This document shows positions 1 to 6,697 of a DNA stretch of 14,000 bases, piece after piece; positions within the stretch are counted from its first letter, which is position 1; each line of letters begins with the position of its first letter. Origin of the DNA: Symbiodinium natans (lineage: Eukaryota; Sar; Dinophyceae; Suessiales; Symbiodiniaceae); contig CAJNDS010002406.1 of NCBI GenBank assembly GCA_905221605.1, positions 126,001-140,000 of the forward strand. The letters run 5' to 3'. The position numbers and the translations under genes are program-made. A model generated the notes under the pieces. It saw only the letters and a list, made by a program, of their open reading frames with translations. It was not told where the DNA came from and did not search any database.

Positions 1-1343
1 ATGCAGAAGCAGTGATGCTGCGAATGCTGATGGAACAGAACTACTAGAGGGTAGACAGACCCTGCCATCCGACAGCAGGCACCCCGAAGCCCCAGGCACC
101 CCCGGAGCCCCGAAGCTTCATTGCGGGATGCAAAGCAGCGTCTGACACAAGACTGGCACCTGCACACGATGAGCTCGAGGGGTCTGCTGGGGTCAGGCTG
201 ACGAACCTGAGCACTTCGGCCTCTCCATCCTGCAGCCAGTGGGGTTGGGGTTACAATGGTGGCGGTTTAGGGCTTAAGGTTTAGAACTTGGGGAGAAGCG
301 CGGGGGGGGGAAGGGGTTAGGCGGGGTTCAACGTTGAGACAGTTTGATCCCGGTTTTGAGATTCCAGGTTGGGATGGAGTGTATCGGGGCGTTTGTATGC
401 AGCCATGAAAGGGGATGTTGGGGTTGCGGCCACGACGTGGCTTTCAACGTGCTGAGGTGGATGTTTATATCCCGCACACAGCGCGACCGGGCTGCACGAA
501 TTGCATTTGCCGAGCTATGGTGTTCTGGCAAGAATCGGTATGTAGACGTAGTTGGGGATGAAGATCGCGGATCACGCGTTGCGTTGCTTGAATTAAGTTT
601 TCCAGTGACAGCACAACGAGGTTGGTCACTACGCCGCCGAGAGCTCGCATCCAGGCCACCTGGAATCATCTGCGGATTGAAAGACCGCTGCCTACATGCC
701 GGCTTTCATAGTGATAGGAATCTAGCTATACAACCATAGCAGCAGGCAATCATGTTCTTTGCCAGCCGAGTCTCGACAAGCTGTCTTCCGACTTTTGCCA
801 GGCAGCATTTGGCGGTGGCTGCTTAGCCTATCGCGTCACCGGGCTTTATAGCTAGAACAGTCGAATGACAACTGTGGTGATCTTCTTTCCTGTCAATTGG
901 CATCTTGCAGTTGTTGGACATGTCTGAATCACTTGAGATGTCCTGGATCCGTTGCCCCCAACCGAAACCTCAAAGAAGCTCATTAGAACACCGTAGCTTT
1001 GGCGTGGCCTCCATTGTCAATTGTTTGGAGGCGAAGCAGATGCCAAATTCGATTGCTAAGAGACCCACATGTCAAGAGGACTGCTCCCCCAAGCAACTCC
1101 TATACAGGAGCTTCCGAATGCATGGTTCCCTTCTATGTTTTGCAGCTTCCTGCATGAAGGAGTATCACATATGGTGTAGCCCTGTTTCAGGACATGCCCA
1201 TATACAATGGGATGTACAGGCAGTACTGTGTTCTTCGGGTAATTCTCACCCATCTCAGGTACAGGCATGCCCGAATGGGTTGGGTTTAAGATATTTGGAC
1301 GCCTCAGTCGTGATTGTATGGTTTGCGCATAGTTTGGCCTGGA
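1..1343. other. Intergenic DNA, no recognisable gene
   Basis: I see no supported gene here. Open frames of 131 codons (344-739) and 157 codons (905-1378) resemble no family I know, and the second ends by reading through a telomere-like tract, which argues against it being real. The stretch has a G-rich patch at about 290-326 and degenerate TTTAGGG-like words at about 266-285. Exons of an intron-rich gene could be hidden here, but nothing in the sequence supports one. Confidence 0.6.
290..326 (+). other. G-rich tract with quadruplex potential
   Basis: Four or more runs of at least four G occur within 37 bases: 290-293, 302-310, 313-316 and 323-326. Loops are short except the first (8 bases). 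This fits a loose G-quadruplex pattern on the + strand. It lies beside degenerate telomere-like words, so it may be decayed telomeric repeat. No function is inferred. Confidence 0.45.
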
Positions 1344-1384
1344 CCCCTAAACCCGAAACCCTAAATCCTAAACCCTAAACCCTA
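1344..1384 (-). repeat. Interstitial telomere-like tract (CCCTAAA)
   Basis: About five CCCTAAA units on the + strand, so TTTAGGG on the minus strand. The first units are degenerate (CCCGAAA, TCCTAAA). TTTAGGG is the telomere repeat type reported for dinoflagellates. The tract is short and internal to the sequence, so it is an interstitial copy and not a chromosome end. Confidence 0.85.
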
Positions 1385-1483
1385 GCACCAAGGGTGCCGT
1401 GGAGGATGCTCAAGTCGTCCAGAGCTCCTGTGAGGCGGCCCGCCGCCCGAGAGTTACTGCTCGAACTTCAGTTTCCCATGCTG

Positions 1484-1592
1484 TCAAGTTGTTGGGATGT
1501 TCCCCCCTTATACTAACAGTCCTTAATAGGGATTATACTCGGGGTTTGCTATAATCCCTATTAGTTTAAAGGGGAACATCCCAATCAAGTTG
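1484..1592. mobile_element. MITE-like hairpin element with 8-bp target duplication
   Basis: The element spans 1492-1584 (93 bp). Its ends are perfect 14-bp inverted repeats: TTGGGATGTTCCCC at 1492-1505 and its reverse complement at 1571-1584. A second perfect 14-bp inverted pair (TAATAGGGATTATA at 1524-1537, complement at 1550-1563) encloses a 12-base loop, so most of the element folds on itself. It is flanked by an exact 8-bp direct repeat, TCAAGTTG, at 1484-1491 and 1585-1592, the expected target-site duplication. An 8-bp duplication is typical of hAT-type transposases, though P and Merlin families can also give 8. The element encodes nothing and would need a transposase supplied elsewhere. 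The exact duplication and intact ends suggest a fairly recent insertion. Confidence 0.88.
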
Positions 1593-1686
1593 TGCCGTGG
1601 ACATTCAGCCTCGGGTCATGGATTTCACGGCTTGGAGTTTTTGCCAGTTGGAGACAGGGCCATATCTTGCTTTCCGGAGGTGATGA

Positions 1687-1836
1687 GGTGTCCGACAGCA
1701 TAAAGGCGCCTTCATCGAGCCCTGTGACCAGGACAAGACGGTGCAGAGCTTCATGCTCGACATGGAGACTGGCCAGATCTTGACTGCGTCAACGAGCAAG
1801 TTGCTCGCCTCATGTCCGGGACATGTTATACAGAGG
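1687..1836 (+). pseudogene. Possible exon fragment, weakly like a ricin-B-type repeat
   Basis: Frame 1 is open from 1687 to a TAG at 1837-1839. The stretch from 1705 reads as soluble-protein-like sequence: GAFIEPCDQDKTVQSF followed by a MLDMETGQI motif. The pattern of PCD, then Q-x-F, then LD-x-x-TGQI resembles one repeat of a ricin-B-type beta-trefoil lectin, but I recognise this only loosely. It could be an internal exon: an AG acceptor lies at 1696-1697, and an AG/GT donor-like site at 1834-1837 overlaps the stop. No neighbouring exon is identified. The MITE sits 100 bp upstream. This could also be chance. Confidence 0.22.
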
Positions 1837-1994
1837 TAGGGGTAGTTTGTGTTTTCCGTTATCTGGGTTCAAGACGATCATACACATGAATCGTTTTCAG
1901 AGGGTTTTATATGGGCCATCCTAGATACTGCAGGTGTGGGAATCCTTTCCTGCAGCGCAAGACCGGCAGTCTTTAGGGGCGTTTAGCCTTGCAG

Positions 1995-2092
1995 GGGGTT
2001 TAGGGTTTAGGCTTTAGGCTTTAGGGTTTAGGGTTAGGGTTTAGGGTTAGGGTTTAGGGTTAGGATTTAGGGCTGAGAGTTTAGGCTTTAGG
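1995..2092 (+). repeat. Interstitial telomere-like tract, mixed units
   Basis: About 98 bases of TTTAGGG mixed with TTAGGG and variants such as GCTTTAG and GATTTAG. The alternation of seven- and six-base units and scattered substitutions suggest an old, decayed tract. It is on the + strand. Confidence 0.88.
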
Positions 2093-2357
2093 CCGCACGG
2101 CCGATGGTTGAAGAGCAGTAAAAGCTTGACTGCCGCCGGGCTTCAAATTCTGGAGCGCGGGTGTTGTTCTAAGTTCTAGAGTTGTTCTTAAGAACAACGA
2201 GCCACCTTTGAGAGTATTATTTGTGCATTTTTTTGCCTTATGAATGTATATTTTTATTTACAGAACAATTCGGAACAGATTTCCGCACATCACGACCGCG
2301 CAGTCCGGACTCCCAGTCATCCCCTGCTTTATCACGAAGCCGATGTCGGGTTGCAGC
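2093..2357. other. Spacer with an 18-bp perfect palindrome
   Basis: No gene is seen. The stretch contains a perfect 18-bp palindrome at 2181-2198 (GTTGTTCTTAAGAACAAC) and a T-rich segment at about 2220-2263 ending in TTTATTTACAG, which resembles an intron 3' end. No coding sequence with a recognisable family follows it. Confidence 0.5.
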
Positions 2358-2460
2358 TTAGGGTTTAGGGTTTAGGGTTTAGGGTTTAGGGTTTAGGGTT
2401 TAGGGTTTAGGTTCAGGGTTCAGGGTTCAGGGTTCAGGGTTCAGGGTTCAGGGTTCAGGG
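2358..2460 (+). repeat. Compound telomere-like tract: TTTAGGG then TTCAGGG
   Basis: From 2358 to 2411 there are six complete TTTAGGG units plus partial ones. From 2412 to 2460 come exactly seven perfect units of the variant TTCAGGG. The switch is sharp and the variant block is homogeneous. Both blocks have the same period and strand. Confidence 0.93.
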
Positions 2461-2930
2461 TTTGGCAGGTAAGCCAGAAACTAGTAGACATCGTCTTGGC
2501 TAAAACCTGGCTCCGAGTTCGCTCGCTTCGTTTCCGGTTAAGCAAACTGAGATGTAGAAGCTTGAGCCAACCAGGTCCAAAGTGAAGCGATTTAGGGTTA
2601 GGGTTTAGGGTTCCCCTTGCAGGTCGAGATGTTCATGCAAAGAAGCCAGTATGCAAAGCAGCGCTCAGCAAGAGGCAGCAACGAGAGGACCACATGAGAT
2701 GAACACAGGGAAGATAGAGGGCCCTAGAGTTGAATCTTAGTATGCGATCAACCACGACAACCCTAAGCCCTAGGCCGTATTACGGAACAGCAGGGGAGCT
2801 TGAAAGAGAAGCTGTGGGAAGAAGCTAAACACCCAAAGCCCTCGAAGTCACTTGCTCAACACCTCTCCTCTCCGAGTTGGCTCCCCAAAGCCGAAAACAC
2901 TACATGCAAGTTTATAAAAATTTAATTGGG
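2461..2930. other. Spacer without a recognisable gene
   Basis: No supported coding sequence. The stretch contains a short telomere-like patch at 2590-2612 (TTTAGGGTTAGGGTTTAGGG) and a CCCTAAG-like patch at about 2760-2772. A 10-base match to the complement of the spliced-leader 3' end (CTTGAGCCAA, 2561-2570) is too short to count. Confidence 0.5.
2590..2612 (+). repeat. Short telomere-like tract
   Basis: Three units, TTTAGGG, TTAGGG and TTTAGGG, in a row on the + strand. It is one of about ten such patches in the first 6.6 kb of the window. Confidence 0.8.
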
Positions 2931-2983
2931 TTTAGGGTTTAGGGTTTAGGGTTTAGGGTTTAGGGTTTAGGGTTTAGGGTTTA
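2931..2983 (+). repeat. Interstitial telomere-like tract (TTTAGGG)7
   Basis: Seven perfect TTTAGGG units (2931-2979) followed by a partial unit, on the + strand. This is the cleanest pure tract in the window. It is preceded by an A/T-rich stretch and followed by unique sequence, so it is interstitial. Confidence 0.95.
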
Positions 2984-3523
2984 TTAAGGGGCCAACCTTA
3001 TTGCAAAGATTCGCCTGGCCATCCAGAGGTCCTGTCTCACGGCCCACCTCTGCTCTCCGGGCCCATACCGAGGCAAGGATTCAAGAAATCGTTGTGGGGA
3101 GATGAGGGGCCCTAAACCCTAAACCCCTGATACTAACCGTCGTACCAGAATCGCCGGGGGCGTGCCAAAACTCACGTGGATGGGCCTGTGTTCATTGCCG
3201 TGTAGGAGCCTTTGGTCCTATGAGCCAAAAACTTAGTCACTGCCCAACCTCTAGGACCTATACCCCCAAAACCTTAGCGGCTTTGGCCTCACTCATTCCT
3301 ATACAGCCTTAACTTAACGCCAAGACTCCTTAAAACCTTGCTTTGATGAAACTCGCCATTCCTGTGTGTCACGTCGCAAGCTTGTCGGCCCTTGCGCAAG
3401 CACGTGGAGCCTCTAATCGCAAGTTACCCTGCGAGTGCGTCCAGAGTTTCGGGCCCGGCGGGTGGCAAACAACCAAACCGTACCCTATGAACCGCCTACA
3501 ACCTGCTAACCCCTTTACCCTGT
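2984..3523. other. Spacer without a recognisable gene
   Basis: No supported gene. A short CCCTAAA patch lies at 3110-3127. An 84-codon frame at 3343-3597 reads into the AT microsatellite and resembles nothing known. Confidence 0.5.
3110..3127 (-). repeat. Short telomere-like patch (CCCTAAACCCTAAACCCC)
   Basis: Two and a half CCCTAAA units on the + strand, equal to TTTAGGG on the minus strand. The orientation is opposite to the tracts on either side (2931-2983 and 4504-4536). Confidence 0.75.
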
Positions 3524-3726
3524 ACATAGATGTATATATATATATACATATACATATATACGTATGTATATTTACATGCAGTTATATATTTATCTAATTT
3601 ACGCATGTATTGTGCACAGTACATATATACATATATATATATATACGTATACATATGAATATATAAATATGAATATATAAAAATGAATACATAAATAAAT
3701 AAATAAATATATATATATATATATAG
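3524..3726. repeat. AT-rich compound microsatellite
   Basis: About 200 bases of (TA)n and (ATAC)n-like alternating sequence, ending with an (AAAT)n run (about 3688-3708) and a final (TA)n run. Open frames on both strands here encode only low-complexity Tyr/Ile repeats and are not genes. The tract stands out sharply from its GC-richer surroundings. Confidence 0.93.
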
Positions 3727-4368
3727 ACAAATATTATCTACAGCCAAAACCTGACCCACCCCCTCCGCCCACTTTTCCGTTTCAGATGACGGGCTTTGCA
3801 TGCGGCCCTGTGGGCGCGGCGTCTTGGAGGTCTCCAATCAGACCTGGGTGCCTTGGGCTGTAGGGTTTAGGGGTTGGTTGAGATAGGGTCCGGTCCCAGA
3901 GGCTGTATAGGTCTTTTGCGGCACAATGTTTTTGCGATGTGAAGGGTTTTGCGGGGCAGTATTCACTTAGGAGAAAGCTAGTAAATTGTACGAGGCCCTA
4001 GACCCGAAACCCTCATCACAGAATCGACACAGCTGGTAGGGCTGGTGCATCCGGTGGATGATGATAAGATGATGCGTTCCACCAGTTCTGATTGAGTACT
4101 AATCAGCACGAATCAACAACATCACGTCATGGAAGTCGACTGTGCCCCTCCCCTCAAATCTACATCCCGTGCCCCTCAAGTCAAAGTCGGTCAAAGTCAC
4201 ACATCTCCACTGAATACGATAGTCGGCCAGTACACCGACGGCTGTTCTTCTTTGCACAACAGAGAGCCGTGCCAGATGGGTCGCTTGCACCAGCTTCCAA
4301 GAGGAATCTCACAGTTTCAACCTTCCCTGCCGCCGCTGCCCACATGAGAGCTGTATCGCACCTGCTGT
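3727..4368. other. Spacer without a recognisable gene
   Basis: No supported gene. A 92-codon frame at 4092-4370 is Ser/Pro/Arg-rich, resembles no known family and ends at a telomere-like tract. Short degenerate telomere words occur at about 3860-3874 and 3995-4013. A CATGAGAGCTGT 12-mer at 4343-4354 recurs at 4461-4472, on the other side of the next tract. Confidence 0.5.
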
Positions 4369-4409
4369 AAACCCTAAACCCTAAACCCCTAAACCCTAAA
4401 CCCTAAACC
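4369..4409 (-). repeat. Interstitial telomere-like tract (CCCTAAA)
   Basis: About five and a half CCCTAAA units on the + strand, one with an extra C. It is TTTAGGG on the minus strand, so its orientation is opposite to the tract only 95 bases downstream at 4504. Confidence 0.9.
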
Positions 4410-4503
4410 AAGTTTCTGTAGTTCAAGTCAGCACCGGCTTCCACCAGCAGGTGCCCCCACCATGAGAGCTGTGATGCCGCCATGAGCTGTCAAGTTGAAT
4501 TGA

Positions 4504-4536
4504 TTAGGGTTTAGGGTTTAGGTTTTAGGGTTTGGG
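4504..4536 (+). repeat. Telomere-like tract at the 5' edge of LINE element 1
   Basis: TTAGGG followed by TTTAGGG, TTTAGG, TTTTAGGG and TTTGGG units on the + strand. The coding sequence of element 1 begins directly after it: the frame encoding the RNase H protein is open from 4515 and becomes protein-like at about 4537. The tract is therefore the visible 5' junction of the truncated retrotransposon. Confidence 0.88.
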
Positions 4537-4559
4537 CCCACCTGCGACAGTTCCGCCGA

Positions 4560-6476
4560 ATGTTCGCTTTGTACCCTGCTGCGGCAGCCGCTGCGTGGGC
4601 GGTGGTCTTGGATGAGTCCATCCCGTACCGGTCTGTGTTTGGGCCTGCCACTGCCTTGAGGGCCCTGCTGCACCGCAATGCCTGGACCGCTTCAGCTTCT
4701 GGGTTATGTTGTGGCCCTCTCCATGCCAGCTTCAACGTCCGCCTGGACTCTCCTACCCAGATCGGAGGGGCCATTGCAGTTTTGTGGACCGACACAATCC
4801 ATGATGCTTGCCTTCAGCGCACAGGCTGTAGCACACTTGCAGTGCCTGACGCTTGCCAGACTCAATACTGCTTGGCGCAGTTTCAGCCCTGGGAACAGCG
4901 CATCCTAGGCCGTCACATCGCTGGAGCATTCATGAGTGGCGCTGAGAGGAGTTCATGGGGGGACCCCGCTGTGGAATCGTGCCCCTTGTGTGGCCAGCCG
5001 GACACCAAGTCCCACCCGATCCTGGAATGCCCCGCTCTCTCTGCGGCCCGCACGCGCCATTGGTCCATTCTTGAGCGGGTGGCTAGGGAAGAACCCCATT
5101 GGATGCATATGGCTTGGGTCCCGATCCCTGAAGCCCTTCCTGTCTTTCGGCTTCTGTGTCGCCGCCTATCCTTGCCGCCGCTGGCGCAGCCACTTGCCGA
5201 ATCACCTACGGCCTGGCACATGTTCACTGACGGCACGGCGCTTCATGGTAGTTGTCCGCAGGCCAGGCTTACCGCCTGGGCTGTTACCTGGTGCCCGTGC
5301 GTACATGGACCGCTTGATGTTCAGGGTTGGTTTAGGCTCTCCCCTTCTGCTCGGGTTGACTCCTTTAGGGTTCTAGGCCAGGGTGTCACACCAGGCTACC
5401 AGTCCGTTCCCCGAGCGGAGCTTGCTGCTACCATCTGGGCAGCAAAGTTTGCGTCGCAGCACACACCACCACACCCGGATGTGGACATTTTCATCCACTC
5501 TGACAGCAAGTATGCCTGCCGAGTGTGGGAAGCAATCCAACGGGGCAGCATGACACCAGGTGCAGTGTGTGAAAACAGTGACTTGGTTGAGCAAGTTTTT
5601 CCTTTGGCTTCCAGGTGTAGGGTCTTTAAAGTTAAAGCACATGTCGAAAGCCCTGAACTGGATGAGATGCCTCTTTGGGAGCAATGGAGATGCGCGGGAA
5701 ATGCCACTGCAGACGCAGCGGCCAAGGCCGCCATGAAAGGGGTCCCTGAGGTGATCCGTTCTCAGGCTGACTCTGTTGCGCAGGCAACCCTGAATCACAC
5801 GAACCTGCTGCTGGCCTTCTTTCGGGCCCTGGTCGACGTTAATGTGGCTGATGCCCAGCTCCGTAAGTCAGCAGGCAGTTTGCTGGCCTCCCAGGCTGAA
5901 CAGGAGGATCATGGCGACGCGTTGGCCAGGCTTCTCCACAATCTTCGTTCATGGACAGTCGACACTTCTCCTGCAGAGCGCCCTAGCGTTCCAGCCACAG
6001 TACTGGAGAACTTCCCTGGCGGGGGAACCTATGCTGGCAGCCTGGTTTCGTGGTGCAGGTCAGTGCAGTGGCCGACTCTTCCGGTGCCCCCTCAGCGAGA
6101 TGCCGCCATCACCTTTCTGGAGCTCTTCGTGCATTATGTTTGGACGTTCAGGCGCCCTCCATTCCTGGTGCCAGGCACAGCCAACTACCTGCACTTCAAT
6201 GATGAGGTGGCCCAACTTCATCACCGTACGCTTTGGAGCTTGGTGGCTGATTTCTTTTCAAGTATACGCCAACTGCAGAAACTGGTGCCATGGCAGCTTA
6301 TGCCCACCGGACGTACACGTAACCTCCTTCACCTTCAGCCCCTCGGAATCAGCCGAGGCTTGGATGGTGTGCAGTACAGGCCTACACTTCCTGGTGGAGG
6401 CGATTGGGTTTCCCTTCTGCGCCTTGTGGCCAGCGAGGCTTCGGCACTTCCTCTTTGGAGCCATTGTGGAGATTAA
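4560..6476 (+). CDS. LINE ORF2 C-terminal part: CCHC zinc knuckle and RNase HI
   Basis: This 638-codon open frame encodes the C-terminal part of a non-LTR retrotransposon polyprotein. A CCHC knuckle, CPLCGQPDTKSHPILEC, has C141, C144, H152 and C157 (spacing C-x2-C-x7-H-x4-C). An RNase HI domain follows, with FTDGT (D224), PRAELAA (E287), HSDSKYA (D315), KAHV (H361) and NATADAAAK (D385). This is the full D-E-D-H-D set, so the fold and catalysis look intact; RNase H would degrade the RNA strand of the RNA/DNA hybrid. Residues from about 400 to 638 form a further domain that I do not recognise, with a WCRSVQWPTLPVPPQRDA stretch. The first ATG is only where the frame happens to have one: the open frame starts at 4515 and the true N-terminus was lost by truncation. 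The absence of frameshifts suggests a young copy. Confidence 0.88.
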   Translation: MFALYPAAAAAAWAVVLDESIPYRSVFGPATALRALLHRNAWTASASGLCCGPLHASFNVRLDSPTQIGGAIAVLWTDTIHDACLQRTGCSTLAVPDACQTQYCLAQFQPWEQRILGRHIAGAFMSGAERSSWGDPAVESCPLCGQPDTKSHPILECPALSAARTRHWSILERVAREEPHWMHMAWVPIPEALPVFRLLCRRLSLPPLAQPLAESPTAWHMFTDGTALHGSCPQARLTAWAVTWCPCVHGPLDVQGWFRLSPSARVDSFRVLGQGVTPGYQSVPRAELAATIWAAKFASQHTPPHPDVDIFIHSDSKYACRVWEAIQRGSMTPGAVCENSDLVEQVFPLASRCRVFKVKAHVESPELDEMPLWEQWRCAGNATADAAAKAAMKGVPEVIRSQADSVAQATLNHTNLLLAFFRALVDVNVADAQLRKSAGSLLASQAEQEDHGDALARLLHNLRSWTVDTSPAERPSVPATVLENFPGGGTYAGSLVSWCRSVQWPTLPVPPQRDAAITFLELFVHYVWTFRRPPFLVPGTANYLHFNDEVAQLHHRTLWSLVADFFSSIRQLQKLVPWQLMPTGRTRNLLHLQPLGISRGLDGVQYRPTLPGGGDWVSLLRLVASEASALPLWSHCGD

Positions 6477-6601
6477 CCCACTGGCTCTGTTCTTTCACAC
6501 AAGCTGGCAATGACCAGTCACGGACTCGCAAATCAGACAATCGGGAGCTTCGGTGTCGCACTGCGCAGGCCCGAGGTTCCCCCCCCACACAACGGTAAAG
6601 G
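6477..6601 (+). other. 3' untranslated region of LINE element 1
   Basis: These 125 bases separate the stop codon of the RNase H frame from the telomere-like tract at 6602. They contain a run of eight C at about 6580-6587 and end in CAACGGTAAAG before GTTTTAGGG. No poly(A) run or simple A-rich tail is seen, so the element's 3' end either is, or was primed on, telomere-like repeat sequence (inference). Confidence 0.55.
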
Positions 6602-6626
6602 TTTTAGGGTTTGGGGTTTAGGGTTT
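6602..6626 (+). repeat. Telomere-like tract between LINE elements 1 and 2
   Basis: TTTTAGGG, TTTGGGG and TTTAGGG units followed by TTTGA, on the + strand. It lies between the 3' end of element 1 and the spliced-leader relic of element 2, with only two or three bases before the leader. It is the last telomere-like tract in the window; none is seen from here to 14000. Confidence 0.88.
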
Positions 6627-6628
6627 GA

Positions 6629-6650
6629 GCTGTAGCCATTTTGGCTCAAG
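6629..6650 (+). other. Dinoflagellate spliced-leader relic
   Basis: The 22 bases ending at 6650 match the conserved dinoflagellate spliced leader at 20 of 22 positions, with the last 19 identical (GTAGCCATTTTGGCTCAAG). The two differences are near the 5' end: G at the variable first base and T for C at position 3. In living cells this leader is added to mRNA 5' ends by trans-splicing and is not encoded with the gene. Finding it at a genomic locus right before a reading frame marks a copy made from processed mRNA. It lies 47 bases upstream of the ATG at 6698, a normal short leader distance. A chance 19-base match in 14 kb is negligible. Confidence 0.96.
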
Positions 6651-6697
6651 GGTTTCGGCTCAGGTTGCCCCAAAGGTGTTTGTTGTGTAGCTGGGTC

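Larger units (their letters stand above)
4537..6601 (+). mobile_element. LINE element 1, 5'-truncated copy (CCHC knuckle plus RNase H)
   Basis: This is the 3' portion of a non-LTR retrotransposon: one long open frame (4560-6476) with the post-RT region, a CCHC knuckle and RNase H, then about 125 bases of 3' untranslated sequence. Endonuclease and reverse transcriptase are absent, as expected for 5' truncation during target-primed reverse transcription. Both edges meet telomere-like repeats in the same orientation (4504-4536 and 6602-6626). No poly(A) tail is visible: the 3' end passes directly into the TTTAGGG-like tract. Exact ends are my estimate. Confidence 0.8.

Noticed and set aside
128-140. 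ATGCAAAGCAGCG repeated at 2651-2663
   Set aside because: One or two shared 13-mers are expected by chance in a window this size; flanks do not match.
344-739. 131-codon open frame on the + strand
   Set aside because: No recognisable motif; composition looks like translated non-coding DNA, and a minus-strand frame of similar length covers the same bases.
905-1378. 157-codon open frame on the + strand
   Set aside because: Its C-terminal end is translated telomere-like repeat, and the rest resembles no known protein.
2561-2570. 10-base match to the complement of the spliced-leader 3' end
   Set aside because: Ten bases are not enough in 14 kb searched on both strands, and the following bases do not continue the match.
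3221-3230. TGAGCCAAAA, another 10-base match to the leader complement
   Set aside because: The match does not extend on either side and is not next to a reading frame.
3496-3837. 113-codon minus-strand frame rich in Tyr and Ile
   Set aside because: It is a translation of the AT microsatellite.
5842-6513. 223-codon + strand frame inside element 1
   Set aside because: It is an alternative-frame shadow of the intact RNase H protein frame.
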